Shown: positions 49,737 through 58,410 of the stretch, in pieces
Layout: every line of letters begins with the position of its first letter
Numbering within the stretch: position 1 is the first letter of the stretch
DNA from: Galbibacter kalidii
Lineage (GTDB): Bacteria; Bacteroidota; Bacteroidia; Flavobacteriales; Flavobacteriaceae
DNA length: 64,000 nt
Direction of reading: 5' to 3'
Assembly (NCBI RefSeq): GCF_026241135.1
Contig: NZ_JAPFGA010000011.1
Location: 100,599-164,598 of the forward strand
Notes under the pieces: generated by a model
The model's database searches: none
Told to the model about the DNA's origin: nothing
What the model saw: the letters and a program-made list of their open reading frames with translations, nothing else
Translations under genes and position numbers: made by a program

Positions 49737-50360
49737 TTAGCGTTCTATACTTTCGATGTCCTTGTTTTCCAGTACGGTAAATTTTTCAATCGTAAAGCCC
49801 TGCGGGTTGTCGTCGGAGCGAACGGAGTTCAACAGGTAACAGGAAGTAATCAGGTTGCGTTTGGTCAGGTTGCTGGATCGGATGATAAACTGTTTGGCAT
49901 AGGCACGAACTGTGTAAGGGTAGGTCTCGAAATTGCACACCACACTGTCAATCTCAATCCGCTGCTGGACGTTACCCGATATGATACGGCTGTAATAGCC
50001 TTTTTCTGAAAGGTCTTTGTAGTAATCAAAAGCCGATTTATCTGCCAGATTAAAAGCCCTTTTCATATTGCTTTCGATAGCATCCTTATTGGGGGCTAGC
50101 GTAAAAAATAGCTCGTGAAAGCGCCTGACGTGTTCCCTTGCTTCAACAGGACGGTTGATGGATGCGTCTTGGGAAAGTGCCAACATCAACGATTTTCCGT
50201 TGTCCAATACATAGATTTTCTGGCGTTGTTCCTCTGCAAAGTGGTAGGATCTCCAAATGGTAAATCCCACTATACTTATGCAGAGTGCGGCAAACACGAT
50301 GGCGTATAACCTGATCTGCCGAAAGCTGTTTTCTATATTTCTTAAAGTTTTAAATTCCAT
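49737..50360 (-). CDS. traK: Conjugative transposon protein TraK (VirB8-like)
   Basis: The 207-residue protein has a membrane anchor near the N-terminus (LYAIVFAALCISIVGFTIW, about 18-36) and a periplasmic domain. Family blocks are FRQIRLYAIV, LFFTLAPNKDAIESNMKRA near 89-107 and VRAYAKQFIIRSSNLTKRNL near 152-171. TraK is regarded as the VirB8-like assembly factor. It is located between traJ and the unknown gene upstream of traL. Confidence 0.9.
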   Translation of the reverse strand: MEFKTLRNIENSFRQIRLYAIVFAALCISIVGFTIWRSYHFAEEQRQKIYVLDNGKSLMLALSQDASINRPVEAREHVRRFHELFFTLAPNKDAIESNMKRAFNLADKSAFDYYKDLSEKGYYSRIISGNVQQRIEIDSVVCNFETYPYTVRAYAKQFIIRSSNLTKRNLITSCYLLNSVRSDDNPQGFTIEKFTVLENKDIESIER

Positions 50361-50384
50361 TTTAAATGATGATTTGTTTTGATA

Positions 50385-51377
50385 TTACTTCATAAGCTGT
50401 CCACCGATATTTCCGGCTGCGGAGCCCGCCCCGGCACTGGCCACATTTCCTGCCTTTTTGGCGGTTTGGTTGACATTTCGCGTAAAGTTACCGGCACCAC
50501 CTGCCTGGATGATCCAGCCCGTAACGGTAGGAATGGTAAAGTATCCCACAATCCCGATAATCATAAAAATGGTATAAACCGTATTCGAGGTATCGGGAAT
50601 AAAAGTCGGGTCGGCAAGCATTTCAATATCCCTTTCGACAATCAGTGATTGTATCTTGGCTAGCATGGCACTGAACAGATCGGCAACGGGCAACCATAGG
50701 TATATACTGATGTACCGGGTAAGCCACTGCGTGAGCGTGGACTGGAAACCGTCCCAAACGGATATGGCAAAGGCTATCGGCCCAAGTATGGACAGGACAA
50801 TCAAAAAAAATGTCCGTATGGTATCGATGACCAAGGCTGCCGCCTGAAAGAGTACCTCCAACAGTTCCCGGAACCAATTCTTTACCGCCTGCTCCATTTT
50901 GTAGGACTGTCGATCCATATACATCCCGGACATGGTAACCAGGTCGGCCGGGGACCATCCCAGTTCCTCCAATTTTCTGTCGAACTCTTCATCAGATGCC
51001 AGATAGGCGGTTTCGGGATTACGGAGCATCGCTTCCCGTTCCAATAGGTCTTTTTTAGCCTGTAAATCATTCAAATCAAGTACCTGCCCCTCCAACATCC
51101 CGTGAGTACCCTGTACCACCGGACTCAATACAGCATTGATGCTTCCCAATACAATAGTTGGAAAGAACATGATGCAGAGACCAATGGCAAAAGGTCTCAA
51201 AAGCGGGTACACATCTATCGGTTCTGCCCGGCTAAGCGCCTGCCATACTTTCAGGGCGACATAGAACAGTGCACCCAATCCGGCAATGCCTTTTGCCACA
51301 GCGGCCATATCGGCCGACATGGGCAACATCTCATCGTACAATGAGCGCAGGACTTCATGAAGGTTTTCAAATTCCAT
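50385..51377 (-). CDS. traJ: Conjugative transposon protein TraJ (VirB6-like)
   Basis: The 330-residue polytopic membrane protein has hydrophobic segments near residues 25-45, 70-95, 190-215, 240-260 and 280-305. It matches TraJ through VYPLLRPFAIGLCIMFFPTI near 76-95, FLIVLSILGPIAFAISVWDG and a Gly-rich C-terminus. It probably forms the inner-membrane platform of the transfer channel (VirB6-like). It follows traI after three bases. Confidence 0.9.
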   Translation of the reverse strand: MEFENLHEVLRSLYDEMLPMSADMAAVAKGIAGLGALFYVALKVWQALSRAEPIDVYPLLRPFAIGLCIMFFPTIVLGSINAVLSPVVQGTHGMLEGQVLDLNDLQAKKDLLEREAMLRNPETAYLASDEEFDRKLEELGWSPADLVTMSGMYMDRQSYKMEQAVKNWFRELLEVLFQAAALVIDTIRTFFLIVLSILGPIAFAISVWDGFQSTLTQWLTRYISIYLWLPVADLFSAMLAKIQSLIVERDIEMLADPTFIPDTSNTVYTIFMIIGIVGYFTIPTVTGWIIQAGGAGNFTRNVNQTAKKAGNVASAGAGSAAGNIGGQLMK

Positions 51378-51380
51378 GGC

Positions 51381-52022
51381 TTACCAGTATTTTTGATTGG
51401 CGGTTCCGTAGAGTTCCAGTACCCGCTGGGTATTGTTCTGTTTTTTTGCCCTCAAAAAGCTTACGGAGATATTCTTGTTGGTATAGTAGCGTACCAGGTT
51501 ATGGTATTCCTTAACCTCTTTGTACACCTTATCAATGATTTCCATACGTTCCTTGTCGTTCAGCGAAAGGCTTGTGGAGTTTATGATCTGTTTGAGCTCT
51601 TTCAATAGTTCAGTACTTTCACTCAAAAGTGCAGAATACCCATTGCCGATGGCCGTCAATTCTTGCGGGGAGAAGTTCGGGTCGTTCATCATCTTCCCGA
51701 AATTGTTCACGTATATTTCCGAGACATCGCCCACCAAGAGCACGGTCTGCTGTACCTTACGGGCGTCTTTAATCAGATTATTGACGGCTTTTAATTTGTC
51801 ATAGTACTCTTTGCCCTGCTTATATACTTTTTCCACTTCCTTGAAGTTTTTAACGACATTGCTTACAGTGGAAGACGTCTGTACGATTTCATTCGCACTG
51901 TTGAGAATACCTGAAGCGAGGTTCGCCGGGTCGGTAACTACAAATTGAGCTTTCGCTGATGGTGCTGCGGCAAGCATGAGTGCCGTACACACCAATAACA
52001 TTGTTTTTTTACTCACATTCAT
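51381..52022 (-). CDS. traI: Conjugative transposon protein TraI-type (DUF4141)
   Basis: The 213 residues from MNVSKKTMLLVCTALMLAAA include a clear signal peptide ending AKAQ. The rest is helical: VVTDPANLASGILNSANEIV, then VSNVVKNFKEVEKVYKQGKE, typical of the DUF4141/TraI family. The protein is thought to act in the periplasm, possibly as a VirB5-like pilus part. An upstream ATG at 52061 would bury the signal peptide, so 52022 is preferred. Confidence 0.87.
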   Translation of the reverse strand: MNVSKKTMLLVCTALMLAAAPSAKAQFVVTDPANLASGILNSANEIVQTSSTVSNVVKNFKEVEKVYKQGKEYYDKLKAVNNLIKDARKVQQTVLLVGDVSEIYVNNFGKMMNDPNFSPQELTAIGNGYSALLSESTELLKELKQIINSTSLSLNDKERMEIIDKVYKEVKEYHNLVRYYTNKNISVSFLRAKKQNNTQRVLELYGTANQKYW

Positions 52023-52088
52023 CTTTATTTGATTTTTGTGTTCGTGAATCTTTGATTTCATTGTTCTTGATTTTTAAATTGTTACTAA

Positions 52089-54593
52089 TTATTGATTTGC
52101 TTTATCACGCCTTTGCATCGCGATATGTTTGATGGCGAGTTCTACATTGCCGTCCAGTTCGGAAGCGAGCTGCATCACTTCCATCTTTTCAGTTTCTTCC
52201 GTGGTATAGGCCAAATATTCCTCAAGGCTCACTTCCGTGGCATAAACAGTGGAATGGGTTCCCCCCAGACCAATCCACACTTCCTTGTACAATCGTGACG
52301 GGTCATTGTTCATATTGATGGAAAGCACTTGTGCCTTCTCTTTGTCCGTAAGCCCGAGCATCGCCTGTATATCATCAAACTTGTTCATATACTTTCGCTG
52401 GTCGAGCAGGATTTTACAATCGGAATTGTTGATGATACTTTCTTTTACTATCGGCGACTGGATGATATCGTCCACTTCCTGTGTGACCACAATGGCCTCA
52501 CCAAAGAATTTCCTGACGGTTTTGAAGAGGTACTTGATGTATTCCGCCATACCTTCCTTGGCAATGGCTTTCCAGGCTTCCTCGATCAGGATGAGTTTAC
52601 GGACACCTTTCAGTCTCCGCATCTTGTTGATAAAAACCTCCATAATGATGATGGTAACAATCGGGAAGAGTATTTTGTGGTCTTTGATGGCGTCAATTTC
52701 AAACACGATAAAGCGTTTGGAAAGCAGGTCCAATTGCTTGTCTGAATTGAGCAGGTAATCATATTCCCCACCTTTGTAGTAGGGTTCCAGTACGTTCAGG
52801 AAATTGGCAATATCAAAATCTTTCTCCCTTACCTGTTTTTCTTCGAGTACCTTGCGGTAATCGCCCTGTACATACTCATAGAACCCATTGAAAGAGGGCT
52901 GAACATCATCCTTTTTGATATGTTCGATATAACCGCTTACCGCATTGGAAAGGGCAACCTCTTCAGAACGGGTTGGCGGCTCGTCATCACGCTTCCATAA
53001 GGTCAGTATCAGGGTTTTGATACTTTCCCGTTTTTCGATATCGAAAACACCGTCATCGGTATAGAAGGGATTAAAGGCAATGGGGTTGTCTTCGGTATAA
53101 GTAAAGTAAACCCCATCTTCGCCTTTGGTCTTGCCCTTGATGAGTTCACACAGGCCTTGATAAGAGTTTCCGGTATCCACCAGTAGCACGTGCGACCCCT
53201 GTTCATAATACTGCCGTACCATATGGTTGGTAAAAAATGATTTACCGCTGCCCGAAGGCCCCAAAACAAACTTGTTCCGATTGGTAATGATGCCCCGTTT
53301 CATCGGTAGGTCGGAAATATCCAGATGGATGGGCTTTCCGGTTAACCGATCGGCCATTTTAATACCAAACGGTGATGGCGAATTGTGGTAGTTGGTCTCT
53401 TCGGTAAAGAAACATAGAGCTGGCTCGATAAACGTGTAAAAACTTTCTTCACTTGGAAAATCCCCTGCATTGCCCGGTATCCCTGCCCAATACAAAGTGG
53501 CTACGTCCGTAGTGTTGTGTCTGGGTTTGCATTCCATCAGTGCCAAGGCACTTCCGCAATCGTTCTTCAATTGCCTGAGTTCATTCTTATCTTCCGACCA
53601 GGCCATGACATTGAAATGGGCCCGGATGGATGAAAGTCCATAAGAATGGGCTTCGTTCAGGTATTGTTCTATCCACTCTTTGTTGATTTGGTTGGCACGG
53701 CTGTACCTTGCCAGTGAGTGCATATTCCGTGCGGACTTCTCAAACTTTTGCAAGTTAGCTTCACTGTTGTCCAAAAACAGGTATTGATTGTAAATGTGGT
53801 TGCAGCTCAACAGTAATCCTACGGGGGCAGCAAAGGACAGCAGGCAATCGCTCCGGTCGGTGGACAGTTTTTCATAACGTGTATTGGACGAAACAGTCCC
53901 GGGGAGGTCATCCGTATCGGATAAGGTATGCAGGCACAACCTTTTGTTGCCGACACGGACTTCTTCCGCTCCCAATGCGATGTCCTGCATCGGAGTTTCC
54001 ATTTCCCTTGACAGGGTTATGTATTGTTGCAGCAAGCCCTGTTTTTCTTCTGAGCCGATAATATCGTCTTCGGTCAAACGTTCGAGTTGTAGAAAACCAG
54101 AATCGTTTACAATCCGTTCAAATTGTGTGACCGCTTCCATAAACTGATGGATGGTTTCTTTGTTCCTGATTTCCTTGGGTATGAGCGTACCTTTGCAAAG
54201 CGATGAAAAATTGCTCTGCATCCGCATACGTTCCTTGGTGGTCTTGGTCAGGAACAAGTAACTGTAATGGTTCAAAAATGGACGTTCATTGAAATGACGC
54301 TGGTAAGACTTCGATAAAAAGCTTTGGTTTTCCCGTACCATATCAGGGGCATAATTTTCACTGATGTACCAATCCTGTTTGTGGATGATGGTATAATCCG
54401 GAAGCGTTTTTATGGCCTTGTGCCAAGCCGAATGGATCGCTTCATATTCTGCCGAAGCCACCGTAAAGAGTTCCGGAAGGTGTACCCGAAAGCAAGCGGT
54501 AACATCCGCGTCTTTCGAGATGATGCAGTTGTTCTCAACGGCAAGTAACGGGAACTTGCTTTCCAGGGTTGCGGTTTTTGCTGTGTTTCTCAT
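52089..54593 (-). CDS. traG: Conjugation ATPase TraG (VirB4-like)
   Basis: This is the main energy-supplying ATPase of the transfer channel. The 834 residues carry an N-terminal VirB4-like domain, then Walker A KFVLGPSGSGKSFFTNHM near 440-457 and Walker B RKLILIEEAWKAIAKEG near 665-681. VTQEVDDIIQSPIV is a conserved sensor region. Length and motifs are those of TraG in Bacteroides conjugative transposons. The start overlaps the traF stop by four bases. Confidence 0.94.
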   Translation of the reverse strand: MRNTAKTATLESKFPLLAVENNCIISKDADVTACFRVHLPELFTVASAEYEAIHSAWHKAIKTLPDYTIIHKQDWYISENYAPDMVRENQSFLSKSYQRHFNERPFLNHYSYLFLTKTTKERMRMQSNFSSLCKGTLIPKEIRNKETIHQFMEAVTQFERIVNDSGFLQLERLTEDDIIGSEEKQGLLQQYITLSREMETPMQDIALGAEEVRVGNKRLCLHTLSDTDDLPGTVSSNTRYEKLSTDRSDCLLSFAAPVGLLLSCNHIYNQYLFLDNSEANLQKFEKSARNMHSLARYSRANQINKEWIEQYLNEAHSYGLSSIRAHFNVMAWSEDKNELRQLKNDCGSALALMECKPRHNTTDVATLYWAGIPGNAGDFPSEESFYTFIEPALCFFTEETNYHNSPSPFGIKMADRLTGKPIHLDISDLPMKRGIITNRNKFVLGPSGSGKSFFTNHMVRQYYEQGSHVLLVDTGNSYQGLCELIKGKTKGEDGVYFTYTEDNPIAFNPFYTDDGVFDIEKRESIKTLILTLWKRDDEPPTRSEEVALSNAVSGYIEHIKKDDVQPSFNGFYEYVQGDYRKVLEEKQVREKDFDIANFLNVLEPYYKGGEYDYLLNSDKQLDLLSKRFIVFEIDAIKDHKILFPIVTIIIMEVFINKMRRLKGVRKLILIEEAWKAIAKEGMAEYIKYLFKTVRKFFGEAIVVTQEVDDIIQSPIVKESIINNSDCKILLDQRKYMNKFDDIQAMLGLTDKEKAQVLSINMNNDPSRLYKEVWIGLGGTHSTVYATEVSLEEYLAYTTEETEKMEVMQLASELDGNVELAIKHIAMQRRDKANQ

Positions 54594-54922
54594 ACGGCAG
54601 GGGATTTAGTGAAAAACTTCAGATAACGGTGTACAGCTTTGCGGCACATGATGTATTTGGGGTGCCTTTTCTTTGCCCCTAGTTTCATCAATCCGTGTTC
54701 ACCGTACTTTCGGTTCAGTAAAAAGGTTTGCCAGACGATCAGCGATGCCCCTCCTGCCCCGAGAAATAGGCAGATATAAGAGTTCACGCCAGCCATATAC
54801 AGCACCATCACAAGAACAAGGATACCGAGCAGCCCTCCTGCGAAGATGAACAGGTACTGTGCTTTCAGCCCTTTAAATTCTACCGTCCTTCCAATGCCCT
54901 TGTTGATATTGTACGTATTCAT
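54590..54922 (-). CDS. traF: Conjugative transposon protein TraF (DUF4133)
   Basis: The 110 residues from MNTYNINKGIGRTVEFKGLK have two adjacent transmembrane helices (YLFIFAGGLLGILVLVMVLY and a second near 47-66). The C-terminus is basic (RHPKYIMCRKAVHRYLKFF). This matches DUF4133/TraF, a VirB3-like partner of the TraG ATPase. The frame is open to 54997, but those 25 residues overlap the end of traE. It is coupled to traG by a four-base overlap. Confidence 0.88.
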   Translation of the reverse strand: MNTYNINKGIGRTVEFKGLKAQYLFIFAGGLLGILVLVMVLYMAGVNSYICLFLGAGGASLIVWQTFLLNRKYGEHGLMKLGAKKRHPKYIMCRKAVHRYLKFFTKSPAV

Positions 54923-54933
54923 AAGGCAATAGG

Positions 54934-55236
54934 TTAAAGGAAGAATGATTGTAGGATAGTAGCCGCTACGATCAAAAAGATACAGGCACCGAACCACGAA
55001 GCTGCCGTTTTGCTTGTATCGGGGTCACCGCTACTGAACTTGTTGTACACCTTGACCCCTCCAATGAGTCCGACCACGGCGCCGATGGCATAGATGAGTT
55101 GTGTGGCGGGACCGAAATAAGAAGTGATCATCTGGGTGGCATCGTTGATACCTCCCGTACCGTCTTGTGCAAAAACACTAAATACCGATAAGGTTGCAAC
55201 CACCATCAACAAGCGTTTTTTTCTTTGTTTTACCAT
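54934..55236 (-). CDS. traE: Conjugative transposon protein TraE (DUF4134)
   Basis: The 100-residue protein has a signal-type N-terminus (RKKRLLMVVATLSVFSVFAQ) and two further hydrophobic segments (IYAIGAVVGLIGGVKVYNKF; CIFLIVAATILQSFF). This is the form of VirB2/DUF4134 pilin-like subunits. It is the first gene of the traE-Q operon, after a terminator that separates it from traA-D. Confidence 0.88.
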   Translation of the reverse strand: MVKQRKKRLLMVVATLSVFSVFAQDGTGGINDATQMITSYFGPATQLIYAIGAVVGLIGGVKVYNKFSSGDPDTSKTAASWFGACIFLIVAATILQSFFL

Positions 55237-55386
55237 AATTTAAAAGACATTTATTTGTTAGCTTTTCCCCACACCTTGCGGGCTATTGGGGCAAATGTCT
55301 CATGGAAATCGACGGGTTATAACAAAGTGGCAGCTAGAGGAGTTATTTGGCAGGGAGTGGCGTTATGATTGGTGTTTAAGCAATAA

Positions 55387-55420
55387 AAAAACGCCAAAAC
55401 GATATGGTTTTGACGTTTTT
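55387..55420 (-). terminator. Terminator between traD and traE
   Basis: AAAAACG-C-CAAAAC pairs with GTTTTG-A-CGTTTTT around GATATG, with one mismatch. On the minus strand it is followed by a U-run and lies about 30 bases past the traD stop. It separates the traA-D transcript from traE-Q, which must then have a promoter in 55237-55386. Confidence 0.75.
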
Positions 55421-55449
55421 ACTTTTTTGAGAATTTTGTAGATAAGTTT

Positions 55450-56085
55450 TTAAACAAACTCCCCAATATCAAAATCCCCCACATTATCATTCCGCAAAGT
55501 GGAAGAACTTGAACCATTTTCAATGGAAAGGTTTTGGTCCAATAGCTCGGCTATCTTTCTTGAAGCCCCTTCCATTGAATTTTCAAGCAGGTTGAATAAT
55601 TCGGTTCCCTGTATTTTATGAACTATGGCTGCTGCTGTTTCCTTTTGGGTGGGCTCCAGTTTTTCCTTTTGGAGCAACATCCCCGCGGAGCTGAGTTCTT
55701 CAAAGGTAACCCCTGTGGCTAAACCGTCATCATTGCCTACTGTTCCGTGTCCCTGCCATTCTTCTTCCTCTTCTTCCAAATCGGGCACATTGGTGAAAAC
55801 ATCGTCCAGTTCTTCCTGCGGAATTTGAATACCGATTTCTTCATTTTCATCGTATTCAATGTCTAAATTAGCGGGATCGATTTCCGATTCCGGAATTTGA
55901 CGTTCATTGGCTGGGCTTGGCACCGAAAGTCTTTTCAATGGTTTGGGTTGCCCCATAATATCAGGTAAATCCGGATTGGTTTTTTCCTTTGTTGGCTTTT
56001 GCTCCTGTCTTTTCTTGATTACAACCTTGTCCTGCAAAAGCAGCACAATTACAATGAGTAGGCATATCACAATTACTGTTTCCAT
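55450..56085 (-). CDS. traD: Conjugative transposon protein TraD-like (DUF4122)
   Basis: The 211-residue protein has one N-terminal transmembrane helix (VIVICLLIVIVLLLQDKVVI, about 4-23), a long acidic linker (DLEEEEEEWQGHG) and a C-terminal helical region (GTELFNLLENSMEGASRKIA). This corresponds to TraD/DUF4122 of Bacteroides elements. Its biochemical role is unknown. It starts three bases after the DUF3408 gene. Confidence 0.8.
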   Translation of the reverse strand: METVIVICLLIVIVLLLQDKVVIKKRQEQKPTKEKTNPDLPDIMGQPKPLKRLSVPSPANERQIPESEIDPANLDIEYDENEEIGIQIPQEELDDVFTNVPDLEEEEEEWQGHGTVGNDDGLATGVTFEELSSAGMLLQKEKLEPTQKETAAAIVHKIQGTELFNLLENSMEGASRKIAELLDQNLSIENGSSSSTLRNDNVGDFDIGEFV

Positions 56086-56088
56086 AGC

Positions 56089-56493
56089 TTACAAAATGGG
56101 TTTAAAATGTTCATTGAAATACGTGGTGATGTCTTCCCCGAACTCCGAAAAGTGATGTTCAAGGATATTGTCGATATAGGAATAGAGCGTAATTTTTTCT
56201 TCCCTTGTCAGTTGGACCATCCGGAGCAAACGCTCGTGGTATTCGGGACGTATGTAAACGACCTTGCCGTTACGCCCCGAGGGGAACCGGTTGACCAGAA
56301 ATGTTTCCTCATAATCCGGTTTCTTCGAAGAACTTTTTCGCACCCTCTTTTGGGACTTGGTTTTCTTTGTCTTTTTCTGTTGTTGATTGTCATCGGGTGA
56401 TGAATCCGCTTCATCCCCGCTCATAATATTCATAAGAAGATCCTCATCAACATCGGGTTTTTCAAAATCTTTCCTTGTCTTGTCCATAGCCAT
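56089..56493 (-). CDS. Conjugative transposon DUF3408 protein (TraB/TraC position)
   Basis: The 134-residue protein has a disordered, Lys/Gln-rich N-terminus and a C-terminal DUF3408 region: FPSGRNGKVVYIRPEYHERL, REEKITLYSYIDNILEHHF. The family occurs directly after traA in CTn-type elements and is thought to bind DNA with a ribbon-helix-helix-like fold (inference). It is separated from traA by 12 bases. Confidence 0.85.
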   Translation of the reverse strand: MAMDKTRKDFEKPDVDEDLLMNIMSGDEADSSPDDNQQQKKTKKTKSQKRVRKSSSKKPDYEETFLVNRFPSGRNGKVVYIRPEYHERLLRMVQLTREEKITLYSYIDNILEHHFSEFGEDITTYFNEHFKPIL

Positions 56494-56505
56494 ATTTCAA
56501 TGATT

Positions 56506-57273
56506 TTAAAGGTGAGTTATTTTTAAGAATTCCTCGACAAACCGATTCAGTCTGGTGATTTTCATCAGTTTCTTTTCGGCGGGTAACAGGCTTGACCTGA
56601 AAATAAAATTGATTGTGTCATCGGGTTCTTTACGGAAACGCTTACTGTCCATCAACCTTGCCTGCATAATGGGCAGATTGAGTTTTTCGATAACGTTTTG
56701 GTAGGCATCGTACAAGCCAGTTTTCTCCCTACCGTCCACCTGGTTCCAAAATAGCCACATGGCTTGTTTCTTGTCGTTGTCCTCGGTTTTCGGGAGCCGG
56801 ATAAATGCTTTGATAAAGCTCAATGTACTCTCCACCACCAAGCGGTCAGCGGTAATGGGCGAAAAGATAAAGTCCATTGCCTTCAATGTGGTCAACACCC
56901 CTTTGGTATTTGCTGTTCCCGGCAGGTCGAAAAAGGTAATGTCCGGTTTCATGACTGATCGGCTTACGTAGTCCAACGCTTTCTCCAAAGCACTTTCAGC
57001 TTTACATTTAATAACGGGGTATGCCTTTTTGTTGATGGATTGAAACTGTTTCATTGCGGCCTTTTTGTGATAGGCATTCTGCATAATGGTCTTCATATCC
57101 CGCTCCCGCATATTGGACAAGCTGTATTGTGGGAAATCGCAATCCATTACAAGTACATTATACCCTAAGCGGTAATGCAGGACACTTGCCATTAATGTAG
57201 TCATCGTAGATTTCCCAACACCTCCCTTTGGAGTGGAGAAACTGATTTTTAAGGTTTTCTTTGTTGTTTCCAT
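56506..57273 (-). CDS. traA: Conjugative transposon TraA, ParA-type ATPase
   Basis: The 255 residues carry the deviant Walker A STPKGGVGKSTMTTLMAS near 13-30, an aspartate in DCDFPQYSLSNMRERDM near 44-60, and ITFFDLPGTANTKGV near 112-126. This is the TraA family of Bacteroides conjugative transposons, presumed to position or partition the element. It differs from the chromosomal ParA at 455 in lacking a ParB partner and in its short switch region. First gene of the traA-D operon, divergent from mobA. Confidence 0.9.
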   Translation of the reverse strand: METTKKTLKISFSTPKGGVGKSTMTTLMASVLHYRLGYNVLVMDCDFPQYSLSNMRERDMKTIMQNAYHKKAAMKQFQSINKKAYPVIKCKAESALEKALDYVSRSVMKPDITFFDLPGTANTKGVLTTLKAMDFIFSPITADRLVVESTLSFIKAFIRLPKTEDNDKKQAMWLFWNQVDGREKTGLYDAYQNVIEKLNLPIMQARLMDSKRFRKEPDDTINFIFRSSLLPAEKKLMKITRLNRFVEEFLKITHL

Positions 57274-57968
57274 AATCTAAAAATTTATTGTTGTTTTCTT
57301 TATTGGGTTTACATGAATAGGTATTTGTGTACTTGAGCTTTTCTTTATTCCGATATTCCTATAGTTCCTTTTGCATATTCTTCTATACAGTTATTTGCTT
57401 TCATTTTTGCTTTTTAAGGTACATTCTTTAGCAAGTGGGAAACCCTACAAAAAGTAAAATGCTTTACCGCTTTTATGCTTTTACACTTTGGTGTTTTTAA
57501 AACCTTATGCTTTTACTGCCATCTGCTTGCCCTGAACCCTATTTTCCTTCCTTATTGGAATACATTTTTTACTCCTTGCATGAAAAGCATATAGCAAATA
57601 AAGCGATTGGTTCATTCGCTGTTTGATGCCTGGTATTCATTGGCATTCAAAGGCAATGTTTGACCGGGTACCGTATAGCAAGACTCTCTTGAACAGTTCT
57701 TTACTTTGTAAAGAGATTTTTATTGATGGATTTAATGAAAAATACACTGATATGTTTGGAGAAAATATGAACGGCTCGAAGCCGCTTTTCCTTGCTTTAT
57801 TTAATCCTAATTCCGCCAGTTGGCGGACGGATTTTTGTGTTCACCAGAACACAGCAAGTTGTGTTTTGAGGCACTCGAAACCAGTTTCGTGCCCCAAAAC
57901 AACTTGCCCTTGCAGGGGGCAGAAAACACCCTCCGAAGTCGGGGTTTTATGAAAATTAAAATGGATTT
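57274..57968. other. Divergent tra/mob intergenic region, candidate oriT region
   Basis: No gene is supported in these 695 bases. Direct repeats TTATGCTTTTAC occur near 57473 and 57505, with related AATGCTTTACC near 57459. GGCTCGAAGCC is a small hairpin near 57774-57784. The palindrome TCCGCCAGTTGGCGGA lies at 57811-57826, and the strong hairpin 57853-57906 is described separately. ACCCTCCGAAGTCGGGGT with a T-run lies just before mobA near 57927-57948. Position between traA and the relaxase genes is where oriT is found in this element family. Confidence 0.65.
57853..57906. other. Large hairpin upstream of mobA, candidate oriT or attenuator
   Basis: The arms GCAAGTTGTGTTTTGAGGCA (from 57853, continuing CTCGAAAC) and GTTTCGTGCCCCAAAACAAC (from 57883, continuing TTGC) pair over almost their whole length with two small bulges and one mismatch, leaving a two-base loop. 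It is 62 bases upstream of mobA and is the most stable-looking structure in the divergent region. A conjugative nick site is usually next to such a hairpin. An mRNA attenuator is the alternative. Confidence 0.6.
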
Positions 57969-58403
57969 ATGATGAATGATAGCAGGAGTAAAAAACGAAA
58001 AAAAGGTGGGCGTAAGCCAAAGCTCAATCCCCGTATCCACCGCTACGTTTTTCGGCTTACGGATGAGGAAAATGCTAAACTGTTATCCCTTTATGAAGCA
58101 TCGAGGATGGATAATAAAGCAAAATTTATCACTTCCCTATTGTTTGAAAGGGAGATGAAAACGGTTAAAGTTGATAAGGGAACGGTTGATTTTTATATGC
58201 GGTTGACCTCTTTTTACAGCCAGTTCCGTGCTGTTGGGGTAAACTATAACCAAATTGTAAAGCTGTTATACCGATATTTTTCCGAAAAAAAGGCAGCGGT
58301 TTACCTCTATAAACTGGAAAAGCAGACGGCTGAAATGGCAACCTTGTGTCAAAAAATCATTCAGCTAACGGAAGAATTTGAAGCAAAACACCTGAAAAGA
58401 TAA
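57969..58403 (+). CDS. mobA: Mobilisation accessory protein MobA
   Basis: The 144-residue basic protein has an N-terminal Lys/Arg patch (RSKKRKKGGRKPKLNPR) and a ribbon-helix-helix-like region (RYVFRLTDEENAKLLSLYEA near 25-44). A helical domain with YSQFRAVGVNYNQIVKLLYR near 83-102 is the signature of MobA/MobC-type relaxosome proteins. It binds oriT and helps the relaxase. mobB follows after seven bases. Confidence 0.87.
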   Translation: MMNDSRSKKRKKGGRKPKLNPRIHRYVFRLTDEENAKLLSLYEASRMDNKAKFITSLLFEREMKTVKVDKGTVDFYMRLTSFYSQFRAVGVNYNQIVKLLYRYFSEKKAAVYLYKLEKQTAEMATLCQKIIQLTEEFEAKHLKR

Positions 58404-58410
58404 GTTTGAA

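Noticed and set aside
57623-57952. Open frame of 109 codons in the tra/mob gap
   Set aside because: It runs through the palindrome at 57811 and the large hairpin at 57853 and has a Cys/Pro/His-rich end typical of non-coding translation.
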